NCBI GenBank assembly: GCA_030340625.1
Contig: JAOPHQ010004330.1
Span: 1 to 64,000 of the forward strand
Direction: 5' to 3'
Origin: Merluccius polli
Taxonomy: Eukaryota; Chordata; Actinopteri; Gadiformes; Merlucciidae
DNA length: 64,000 nucleotides
Below the pieces are notes generated by a model that did not search any database, was not told the origin of the DNA, and worked only from the letters and a program-made list of their open reading frames with translations. A program made the translations under genes and the position numbers. Below, piece by piece: positions 54,505 through 64,000 of this stretch (position 1 is its first letter; each line of letters begins with the position of its first letter).

Positions 54505-55339
54505 ACGCCGTTTCTGACAAGGGCCACTAATAATCAAAACACTATCACCATCCGTTACATCTATACCATATTATAGTAACCTAGAGAAACTCTCAGCTCC
54601 TATTGGGAGATGACTCTCTAGTGTTTTCCCTGGAAGGCAGGCTGCTGGGGGCATGGTGCCCGTTTACTAGCAGAGGGAATACTAGCTAGCAGTAACTCAC
54701 CAGATGTTACTGTCTTTATGCGTAGCCCATTGTAAAAATGTAATCTAAATGGCTTGCATGAAGAGGTGTGCAAGATGAATGTTAATGGTAGGACAAAGCT
54801 CTGGGTCTGTCAGGCTCTTGTTATATCTTATCCGTCCATCCGTCAGTCTATAAAAGTTATATCCCTCTTTCTGTCAATCTATCATCAAATTGTGTGTGTG
54901 TGTCTGTGTCCTAGTAATATCATGATTGTGTATTTAAGTGTTTTGTCAATTTCAGCTATTTCATTGGTTGAATTTTCAACATCCATTCAACTGCCAATCA
55001 GAAACAACAGTTCTCGCCAGCTAGATGGTGGGCCTGTATTACAAAAACCGGTATAGCATGATTGGCTGATACTATGCCTTGTATTTTACCTTGTCAGAGG
55101 TAGGCTATATGACAAATTTGTCTTACGCAAGGTGCATTGTTTACGGCAATGTTTGCCGTCTGACCTTCATGTCGGTTTAGTACTCGAGTTAGTACCCTAT
55201 GTAGGAAACTCCAGGGTGGAGTTTAGGGATTAAGGAGGAAGTGATTAATCTTGTACAGAGCTAGCGTATAAGATTATTAGTGCTATACATCAGCTCCGTC
55301 TGCAGCGTGTCCTAGTGATTAGTTCCACTGTATTAGGCT
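53312..55339. other. Intronic sequence, partly single-copy-looking
   Basis: 53640-53950 is repeat-free with blocks such as 'gcatttcatatagcattac' and 'ggctcattaaaccctggccc' that resemble conserved non-coding DNA. CT-rich 54300-54502. No exon found. Confidence 0.35.
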
Positions 55340-55874
55340 CAGTGGTGGAAAGTAACTAAGTACGTTTACTCAAGTACTTAAGTACAAATGTGAGGTACTT
55401 TACTTGAGTATTTCTATTTTCTGCTACCTTATACTTCTATTCCACTACATCTCAGAGGCAAACATTGTAAGTTTTACTCTACTACATTTATCTGACAGCT
55501 TTTTTTAAAATTATTATTTAATCAATAAGGCTTTATTGGTTCACAGGAGGAAATTCACAAGCTACCCAGCAGTATGTAAAGTAATATATATTATAAATAT
55601 ACACCTTTACCAGGTGGAACATCAAAGCAATGAACACATTAATGTATCAATAAATATAATCCAATAATATAATATATATATTATTCTGAAATGGGCCATT
55701 TTGCAATGAGTACTTTCACTTTTGGTACTTTAAGTATAGTTTGATGCTAATACTTATCCTTAAGTATCATTTTCAATGCAGGATTTTACGGATTAGGATT
55801 TCTTGTAACAGAGTATTTCTAGTGTGGTATTACTACTTTTACTTAAGTAAAAGATCTGAGTACTTCCACCACTG
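55340..55874. mobile_element. hAT-type MITE (cagtggtggaaagtaac)
   Basis: The left end cagtggtggaaagtaacta and inverted right end cagtggtggaagtactcag match at the first 12 bases and beyond. The flanks attaggct (55332-55339) and attagact (55875-55882) match at 7 of 8. The interior carries many 'tacttaagta'/'gagtac' palindromes typical of this common fish element. Confidence 0.88.
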
Positions 55875-55882
55875 ATTAGACT

Positions 55883-56238
55883 GATGACACTTGGCTGTGA
55901 CAGCCTTACACTTCCTACTAATTCACTTTGTTTAATCGAATTTAATCCTAAATTCACTTCTGAAAGAACGTGCATGAATAACATGCCTGCAACATGCACC
56001 TACCTACTTCCTCTTCCATGCGTCGGTCATTATTTACAGTCCGATTAGCAACTTGAGATGCGAGAATGGAGTTGGAGTTGAGAGACGACTTTGTGTTCTG
56101 TGTCACTGTACTTCTGTCACCGTCTTTTGCTGTCTTGCGAAGGCAAGAAGCGTTTTTGTCTGATATTTTTATTTGCAACCGTTTCTCCACACAATACACA
56201 AACATCGATCATTTTTGTAGGTGTTTTAGGTCCAGCCG
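55883..56238. other. Intronic sequence, nothing recognised
   Basis: No features seen. Confidence 0.4.
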
Positions 56239-56506
56239 ATCTCTTTAAAAATATCTGCATATGAATGCAGATATATAACAAAAAAAAGCGAATAAAGCTG
56301 ATGGGTTCCCAGATTGCATTTTGGCGATGCGTTCTGCCTCTTTTGCTCTCCGCACGGACTGTTTAATTGCATGCAACCAAAGCCTGCTCAAACGTGATCA
56401 ATACTACTCAAGACTACAAACGAAAACCACAACGCTTCCGATACCAAAATCTTGTCCGGTTGCCTACAGATTCTGCATTTATATGCAGATATCTGTTTAA
56501 AGAGAT
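56239..56506. mobile_element. Foldback element with 33-bp inverted ends
   Basis: atctctttaaaaatatctgc followed by atatgaatgcag (left) matches the inverted right end (atctctttaaacagatatct, then gcatataaatgcag) with few changes. No target duplication is clear. Each end also contains its own small palindrome (ctgcatatgaatgcag). Confidence 0.65.
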
Positions 56507-56541
56507 TACCATGACATGAACCCTTTCCACATACTTGGCAT

Positions 56542-56543
56542 AC

Positions 56544-56604
<61 letters not shown>
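56542..56604. repeat. A-run and (TA)n microsatellite
   Basis: A18 or so followed by about 20 TA units. Confidence 0.97.
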
Positions 56605-56610
<6 letters not shown>

Positions 56611-57409
56611 AAGAAATGAAAAAGTACTTTTCATAAAAGGAACTTTATGAAAGAAGGTTTTCGAGACTCAGCATTGTCTAAAATATCCTTCTGTTCTGCA
56701 GCAGAATGACTCAGGATCCACAGGGATTCCCAATCACAGCGACCCGGGTCTCAATATATTGAGGGTAAGAGCAGATATAACCGCCAGCCAACGGGTATAA
56801 ATCCATTTTGGCGAACACCAAAACAAAGCGTGCTCACTGCAGATGTTCATGGTGGTGGTTGTGCTTGATGTAGGGAGGGTAGGCTTTGTTGAAGACCAGC
56901 TGTTACAAGGTTCCTCAAGATCAATAACTTACTGAAATCCAACCTCATGGGACAGCAACATTGTACATGACGCCGTCAACGTATATTCTCTGATTGGCTC
57001 TAACTGAAGCACCCGTCATACAAACTAGTAAGTAACAACAGCTGATGCTCATTTGAACCAATTGGAGACTACTGCATGTCGTGTGTTGCGGTGTGGCTGT
57101 GGTGTGTTGCGACTCTCTGGTGGCCGCTTCCCAGGAAGGGAACGTGTGTCGTCTGTCAGGTTTAATTTGAAAATAGCCTGAACACATGTCACACCACCGG
57201 GGGGGAATTCACAAGCAGTTCCCATGAGGCGGCTAACAATTAGGATGCCGGGGCCGATATGGCTAATAAAGCAGTGGATCCACTGTTAAACACAACCTTG
57301 TCACCCACACAGTCAAAAGAAAAGTCTGAACATAGAAAATGATAATAAACAAATTGTGTCATAAGTGCAAATAAAACCTGGTCCTTTACTGGTTCTTGGT
57401 GGGTTTAAC
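56605..57409. other. Intronic sequence, nothing recognised
   Basis: No features seen. Confidence 0.4.
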
Positions 57410-57620
57410 CTGGCATTCCTCTGGGTACTCTAAATTCCTCCCACCACCAAGGTCACATAGGGCAGTCTAAATTTAGCTCCTTAATTCACACACACCTCTG
57501 TCTGTATGCTGTGTGTATGTGAGAACCTGCAATGGATTGACATGCCACAGCATCTCTGCCCAGCGACCAAGATCAGGGATTCAAGGAAACGGATACCGGT
57601 TGGAGGAAACGGGGATTCAA
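57410..57620 (+). mobile_element. Degenerate dispersed repeat (gtactctaaattcctcccac)
   Basis: Contains gggtactctaaattcctccc and gtgagaacctgcaatggatt. These match from memory a very common fish dispersed repeat ('...tgtgagcctgtgatggactgg...'). Class not assigned. Confidence 0.45.
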
Positions 57621-58111
57621 TGCCAACACCCTGCTAACGCTAAAACACCGTTTGCATCGATTAATAAACAGGCTTAAAAAACCTGCAGAGCGTGAAGATA
57701 TTAATGATACTTGACTGAATATGTTGCTTGTTTAATATGTTGTTGATGTCTGTAACGTCTCCAAAATGGGTGTGATGGTTTGGTGGGCTTACACAGGATA
57801 AAGAGTGCCCTATCGATCCCTGTGTGGAACGGAACGCCACTCTCAGGTTTGCTGTAGCTAATTGCGCATTGATCAGTCTGTCATTTGAGACAAAGCAGAG
57901 ACAGACACAATCTATATCGCCCTGGTTAAGTAGTGCACATTGGGGGAGATGGCGAAGGGGTTGGTGGCCATTTCAAGATATAAAACCATCACTAAAGAGC
58001 AACACAAGGACCAGAACCAATAATCTTTCCCAGTGACCAGTCGAGTGACAAGTGATTTGTTTGGGTGACTTGGCACCATGACTCGAAATGTTTAACTTTG
58101 CTGTTGAGCCA
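57621..58111. other. Intronic sequence, nothing recognised
   Basis: No features seen. Confidence 0.4.

Positions 58112-58162
<51 letters not shown>
58112..58162. repeat. (CT)n microsatellite
   Basis: About 25 CT units. Confidence 0.97.
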
Positions 58163-58163
<1 letters not shown>

Positions 58164-58551
58164 ATATGCTGTTCCGATTTCGAACAAATGTGCTGTCTTT
58201 CATCGTTTGAGGCCATCAGTAAGATAGATTGTCGTTGTGAGCACAGTAAACATATTCATATGTTGTGTTTCCACAAGCTGCTCAGATCTCTGAACCTGAT
58301 CCCGGTTTTGGAAGTTGAGGCAACAGCACTGGATACACATACTAAACACTAGTGCTCTCAGTGTACACCTTAGTCAAATGTTCCTAAGAGCTAGTCAACC
58401 TAAGTTGTGTGGGAGAGTGAAGAATGTGAACCTATTTCACATCAAGATGAGATAAGCACTAATGAGGAACCACTGTTAAGATAGCTTTGCCTGAGCTTAG
58501 TCTATCGTTTAACTTTTACTATCGCTATTTAACTTACAGTGAATACAAGTA
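58163..58551. other. Intronic sequence, nothing recognised
   Basis: No features seen. Confidence 0.4.
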
Positions 58552-58620
58552 TAGGGTCTGAGAGAGCAGGTAGGGGTTAGGCATCTTACTCTAGGATACC
58601 GACAGGGAGGCTGCGAACAT
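58552..58620 (-). mobile_element. SINE body fragment
   Basis: On the minus strand: ggtatcctagagtaagatgc then ctaacccctacctgctctct. This matches the body after the B box in the copies at 23800 and 52452. Confidence 0.5.
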
Positions 58621-60009
58621 CCGAGCTCTCTTTCTGTCTCTACATCAATTTCTTTAGGTGATGTGTCGAGTGGAGACCCATCCTCAGGTGTTACGGTGAT
58701 GAGATAATGTGAGAGATGAGGTTATGGTCCTTTTATCTCTTACGTAACCCAGCTTTGTTCCTCTGCGGACGAACAGATCTGCTCATCATCCAGAGAGAGA
58801 GCGAGAGAGACACAGACACAGAGAGAGAGAGAGACATGGTGAGCCCCGATAACCATGAGCCCTGTTTGAATCTGGGAGCTTTATTTACAACACAGCCCAG
58901 CGACAACCTACCTGTATGTGTGCTGCTGTGTGTCAGAATGCAGATAAAGTCGAGCCGAGGAAGGGAAATGGATTCATGCGTTATGGTAAGCCGGCCTCCT
59001 AAACTGATTGTGGCTGTGATATTCCCCAGGGGAGTGTGAACTAAAGCAAGGCACTAACAAAACATGATTATTGGTTATGTTTATTCATAACATATGAATA
59101 CATTCATTTTCCACTGCAGGAAAATAACATTCATTTACAGTCGCTCACACCGACAAATGTATTCTCTCGTCTAAACCACGTCTCTCCCACAAAGTGCCAA
59201 GGCCTTCAAATTTTGACATCTTCCTCACCGCTCAAACACAATGGGAGGTTATTTCTCTGAAAACAGCAACAAGGAAGATTGAAGTCTTTTCCATTAGCAG
59301 CTGCTTGTTCTCTGTGATTAATGAACACAGAGGCTTTTCATTAGGGCAGTACTAAGCGCACCGGCATCCTATGAACTAGTGATCACCCTAGAGGCCGTCA
59401 GTCCCCACTGCCCTGGTCTGATATCTCACATTATCTGAGATCAATGCACAACCCCCCCCCACCACCCCTTGACATTAAGCATCTCTCGATTCGGTGACCC
59501 CTGGCTAGCAGGGCTGGCTGACCCCCCCCCCCCCGTCTTACACTGATTTTAACAAGGTCGGCCCTATCGCCCCCCCCCCCCCGCCTCCCCTCCAGGCGAC
59601 ACTTCACTTTCTACCATTGATGTAAAATAAAGCGTTTTAGAAGGGTATTCGCTGCCAAGATGAAATGTTAATGGCGCCTTGACTGCTGGACTGTGCCATT
59701 AAGCCAAAGAGTCTCTCTATTGGGTCTGACTGCAGCTTAGCTGTCAACACGACCTCCATGCATGTGTCGGTAGTCTCAGATTCCTTTCTTACCCTGCAAT
59801 CAATAGAAAGATCCTATGTCTTGTTGAATGCCTAGTGGACTTTATCTCTAGCACAGGAAGTATGTTGGTTAAAACCACTCAATGCATCGAGGTCAGATGT
59901 CCAGATGACCTTGGGTTTGTATTAGGCCTTCTTTCTTGGACTTAAAGATATGTCCTGACTATTTGTACCTATTTAGACTATTTTAGTGGGGGATCTCCCA
60001 CTAAAATAG
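58621..60009. other. Intronic sequence, nothing firm
   Basis: poly-C tracts at 59451-59460, 59523-59534 and 59571-59582. 59230-59370 is repeat-free with 'tgtgattaatgaacacagag'. No exon found. Confidence 0.35.
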
Positions 60010-60430
60010 TTTACCCCAATGCACCCTCCTTTTCCTCTCCTCACCCTCCTCTACCTCACCCTCATCTTGCGCTCATCACCCTCTCCCTATTCTCCTCTCT
60101 CACCCCTCATCCTACTCTTGCTGTCCTCAGCCTCATCTTCCCCCCCTCAGCTTCCTATTCCTCACCCTCCTCTTCCTCACCTCATCCTCCTCTTCTGCTC
60201 CTCATCATCCTCTTAATAGTCTCATCCTCCTCTTCGTTCCCTCACCCTCCTTTTCCTCCCATCACACTCATCCCTTCATCTTCATTTCATCACCCTTCTC
60301 TTCCTCACCATCCTCTTTCTCTCCTCACACTCATCTTCCTCTCCTCACTCTGCTCTTGCTTCCCCTCCCCATCCTCTTCCTCCCCCTCCTCACCCTCCTC
60401 TTCCAGTCCTCTCCATCCTTCCCCTCCTCA
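60010..60430. repeat. CT-rich minisatellite (ctcaccctcctcttcc)
   Basis: About 20 degenerate copies of ctcaccctcctcttcc, with one strand almost pure pyrimidine. Confidence 0.9.
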
Positions 60431-61205
60431 CCCCCACGCCATGGCCATGGTGATGACCATCTGACGGACAGACACCAGTTTAACACAGGGAGGGGTTAGG
60501 TGGTAAGTGGCAGGTATTTATAGTGCCTTGCTCTTCCAGACACTGGGAGACACTAGGAGACCACAGACCACATTCACCCACACAGGTATACTGACATACC
60601 AACACACGGCACCACAGGGTGCCGAACATTTCACTGGGCAGTATTAACCTCTGGCTGGCTGCTCCTCTTCCTCCCCAGCTTCGGCTATACCGTGATAAAT
60701 ATTACACATTTCTATTCAGCCATTTTATCCTCTTTTATTCAGGTATATTCTGTGATATTGTTTTTTTAATGGCTCCATATCCTGGCCGCTTCTGTTTTTC
60801 CTAGCAGGCAGCATCAGTAAGCATTAAATCAAAATGCTCCATGAAGATTGAGGTTAACTGAATGTGCGCGGTCAATTCCACCCAACTTAACAGCATTATA
60901 CAGCAATACGCCTTATTGGTGGTGCCAATACCAGATTTACAGCTGCTGCTACATGGAGAAAATTCCCTCTAGTTCATTCACAATCACTCAACAGCGAGAT
61001 AATAAGGTGAACCAGACGTGCTAACACCGGGAAAAGGTAATTAATTTTCAGTTTGGCTATGCGGTGGGTTAGCCATGATTTCCACAGTGAACAGCTTAGA
61101 ATTATATTAGATAAAAATCCTTGGTTGATGAGAGATATTCTCTCTCATTTAGATGTCCCTGCAGTTTGGGCTGGGCTATTCAAAGACATGATTTCAGTGA
61201 GAAAG
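60431..61205. other. Intronic sequence, partly single-copy-looking
   Basis: 60795-61075 is repeat-free, e.g. 'cagcattatacagcaatacg' and 'ggtaattaattttcag', and resembles conserved non-coding DNA. No exon found. Confidence 0.35.
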
Positions 61206-61415
61206 GGCAGGATAGTGTAGTTGATTGGGTTTTTGACTCCCAGTTGAAAGGTTCAGTCTTGCCCTAGCCTTCCTTGGGCAGAACACTATCTGTATTTTTA
61301 TGAGGGCAGTGTAGTGGTTAAGGTGCTTTGGATATTCTTGAGCAAGACGCCCTGACATCTACATGCTCCTCGATGTCGTGAAGTTCACTGGAAGTTACTT
61401 TGGATAAAAGCGGTT
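61206..61415 (+). mobile_element. Two SINE copies in tandem (one truncated)
   Basis: The first head is gggcaggatagtgtagttga (61207) with gactcccagttgaaagg. A second head, gagggcagtgtagtggttaa, begins at 61302 and runs to the tail actttggataaaagcgg. The second lacks the middle of the head (B box). Confidence 0.75.
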
Positions 61416-61698
61416 GCTCTTTCTCTGAGTCTCTATGAGTCCTGCCCGAAGAAGACAGCTACTTCCCACCTACTGTACCAAAATGATCGGAAGACACAAA
61501 ACCTTTCATGTATTGGCTAAAACACATGAACCACTGAAGATAGCTGTTTGTGTATTTCTGTCAAACGGTGGAAGCAGTGGGGAACTTCTGTATCAGCCGA
61601 GATGGGTCAATATATAAAAGCCACAACACACTCCAAAGCAGATTTGCACATCAATTCCACTAAATATCACCAGCAAATGTTGAATTGTAATGTGTTAA
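61416..61698. other. Intronic sequence, nothing recognised
   Basis: No features seen. Confidence 0.4.
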
Positions 61699-61800
<102 letters not shown>

Positions 61801-61918
61801 GTGTGTACATGTGTGTAGGACAGACAGAACAATAGATCTTCTGTGTGCGTGGTCACTGTAGACTTGCTTCAGAGAGGGGCTGTACACACACACACACACT
61901 CCATTTAAATGGTCATTG

Positions 61919-62365
61919 ATAGGGGGAGAGAGGAGGGGAGAAAAAAGGGAACAAGGGAGGAGAGAAAGTAGGGGATTAGAGAGAGAGGCGAGGGGAGGAG
62001 AGAGAGATGATGGGGAGAAGGGGAAGAAAGGAGGGGAGGAGAGAGAGGATGGGGAGAAGGGAAAAAGAGAGAGAGAGGGAACAGAGGAGGAGAGGAAACA
62101 GGCGGAGAGAGAGTAAGGGAGAGGGAAGAGGACGAGAGAGGGAAGAGGGGAGGAGACAGAGTAGGGGAGGAGGAGAGGGAAGAGGGCAGGGGAGGAGAGG
62201 GAACAAGCGAGGAGAGAGGGAAGAGAGAAGGAGAGGGGATGAGAGAGGGAAGAGGAGAGGAGACAAAGAGAGGAGAGGGAACAGGAAAGGAGAGAGGGGA
62301 GGAGAGAGGAGAGAGAGGAAGGGAGGAGAGGGAACAGGAAAGGAGAGTGGAGAGAGGGGAGGAGA
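61919..62365. repeat. Long polypurine tract (gaggggaggagagagg)
   Basis: About 445 bases almost entirely A and G on the plus strand, built of gagggaagaggggagg and gagaggggaggagag units. Long frames on both strands are low-complexity artefacts. Confidence 0.95.
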
Positions 62366-62524
62366 TCTGGCTTGTATGCCAGGCATTCCTCTTCCCTCTC
62401 AGCATCCTATGTATTAAAGGGTTACCATGTCAGTAGCTGAGGAAAGACCTTGGGTGTTCAGGGTCTCCATCTTGTTAGCTCAGTCCCTGAGCACCACCAT
62501 TGAAGGTGTGTACAGAAGACCAGT

Positions 62525-62790
62525 AGCTACACCTATCTACTGTAATGTCTGTATGTCAACATCTATTTAATGTAAATCATAGCTACACCTATCTACTGTA
62601 ATGTCTGTATGTCAACATCTATTTAATGTAAATCATAGCTACACCTATCTACTGTAATGTCTGTATGTCAACATCTATTTAATGTAAATCATAGCTACAC
62701 CTATCTACTGTAATGTCTGTATGTCAACATCTATTTAATGTAAATCATAGCTACATCTATCTACTGTATATCTACATATAGCTACTGTAT
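62525..62790. repeat. 56-bp tandem repeat, four near-identical copies
   Basis: The units start at 62525, 62581, 62637 and 62693 with agctacacctatctactgta. I see no differences among them. A diverged partial fifth copy follows (agctacatctatctactgta). Confidence 0.96.
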
Positions 62791-62849
62791 ATCATCTACA
62801 CATCTATAGATCATATTCACACATAACACATCAATATCTATACATCTAT

Positions 62850-63195
62850 GCGTCACGGTCGGACCCCCATCTCACACACTTCCTGTTTTCCCCCTGTGTC
62901 CTGGTTTGGGAGATGTGTACCACCTGTGTTGATTACTGATTATGTTCACCAGTGTCACCAGCCCCTTGTTGTAGCTCGGGTTCAACCGATGCAGTGTGGG
63001 ACTGATAAAGTACAGGTCTAATTGATATTCTAATCCCTGAGGAGGAGGCACGTGCTGCAGTATTCTGATGACACATGCAGGAAACGGAGACAATCACATG
63101 GTATTTAACATCTCTCCTGCTCATTTACCTGGAGGGATCCATCTCTCTAGAGAGCATCAGAGAGGTAAAGCGGGGAGATGGAGAGAAAAGAGGAG

Positions 63196-63203
<8 letters not shown>
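62850..63203. other. Intronic sequence, possible dispersed repeat
   Basis: 'cacggtcggacccccatc' and 'ccacctgtgttgattactg' resemble phrases of dispersed fish repeats, but no ends were found. Confidence 0.3.

Positions 63204-63249
<46 letters not shown>
63204..63249. repeat. (GA)n microsatellite
   Basis: About 22 GA units. Confidence 0.97.
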
Positions 63250-63251
<2 letters not shown>

Positions 63252-63812
63252 CCATGGTGGGGTTGTATGCTGAGCTATGCTATTCGTAGAGAAAAAAAGC
63301 CATGCAAAAATATACTGACATTTTTATGTGATATCATAGCACTAGCATATGTCCGCCTGTCTGTCTGTCTCTTTCTCTCTCTCTCTTTGGGACTTCTAGA
63401 TGAGGCGTCCATCAATACACACCGACTAATGATAGATTAATGATACTGGGGGACTTTGTGATATAAACACTTTCCGTGCTAAACCACAGCTCAAATCAGA
63501 TAACTGAAATGAGAATAACAGCTTCCAAGTAACCCTGTGAGCTCAGTTACTGCCTTCCCCAGGATCCACCGTCAAACAGTGAAGCAACAGCAAAGCGCTG
63601 CCATTAGAGGCTCAGCTGCTGTCCAATCACAATGTGCGTCTCAGCATGGCTCCAAACAAACCACACCAGCCACCACATTAAGGGTCTTCAGGGTAATCTT
63701 AAAAGTTTGACATGCCTGGAGTATGGCATACAGGATGCCTGTATTTAAAGTGATACCTTAAAAATAACCATACCATATCACAGAGGGATGTATCCACTGC
63801 ACACCTCCCGAA
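63250..63812. other. Intronic sequence, nothing recognised
   Basis: Short (CTGT)n/(CT)n at 63356-63388. No exon found. Confidence 0.4.
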
Positions 63813-64000
63813 TATTGTACGGTAAACCAACGCTGTAACTCTAATGTATGGCGAGGCGTACGCTAAACCAACACTGTAAGTGTAATGTATGGCGAGGCAT
63901 ACGCAAAAACAAAGCTGTGACATATGTGTAATATATTGAGAGCGTTACACTTATCCAATGCTTCAGCTAATGTACGGTGAGGTGTACGCTAAACCAAAGC
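63813..64000. repeat. About 51-bp tandem repeat running off the window
   Basis: taatgtatggcgaggcgtac then gctaaaccaacactgtaag recurs about four times with growing divergence (63813, 63841, 63890, 63970). The array continues past the end. Confidence 0.8.

Noticed and set aside
61905..62417. Long frames (136-166 codons) on both strands
   Set aside because: Low-complexity polypurine/polypyrimidine sequence.

Overview
This is a window of vertebrate nuclear DNA, almost certainly from a teleost fish. The coding content is sparse, in short exons with GT-AG borders. CA, GA and CT microsatellites are very abundant, and the transposons are fish-type: hAT and PIF-Harbinger DNA elements, tRNA-derived SINEs, and LINE fragments.

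One real gene is recognised, on the minus strand: a group III metabotropic glutamate receptor, closest to grm8 (from remembered family sequences, not a search). Three consecutive internal coding exons are present: 38364-38580, 4113-4248 and 3717-3871. Their phases join perfectly (1, then 2, then 1). They encode about 170 residues of the extracellular glutamate-binding domain and retain the expected ligand-contact residues. The N-terminal exon(s) must lie beyond position 64000 and the next exon before position 1. So 1-3716 is the intron after the third exon, 3872-4112 is a 241-bp intron, 4249-38363 is a 34-kb intron, and 38581-64000 is the 3' part of another large intron.

The introns are mostly repeats. 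DNA transposons with visible ends are: hAT at 897-1505; PIF-Harbinger at 5269-6988 carrying a transposase remnant and a nested hAT (6108-6470); hAT at 9150-9876; a BED-finger hAT at 15877-16627; a fully palindromic MITE at 26884-27205; a terminal-inverted-repeat element at 31713-32358; a four-level nest at 32923-35037; a hAT inserted in a minisatellite at 47139-47803; and further hAT-like elements at 50822-51691 and 55340-55874. LINE remnants lie at 4815-5159 (L1/Tx1-like), 11815-12100, 22290-22430, 27385-27546 and 28290-28740. One tRNA-derived SINE family recurs about ten times on both strands. Long minisatellites occupy 30410-30960, 35229-36301, 39180-39565, 45668-46472, 46771-47841, 49960-50335, 62525-62790 and 63813-64000.

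A few stretches stay unexplained: a coding-like block at 42952-43079 (minus), two short open frames near 20.9 and 21.8 kb, and a CpG-rich patch at 29100-29370. No bacterial-style operon, CRISPR array or self-contained new system is visible. The strongest unusual structures are the nested transposons and the transposon-interrupted minisatellite.
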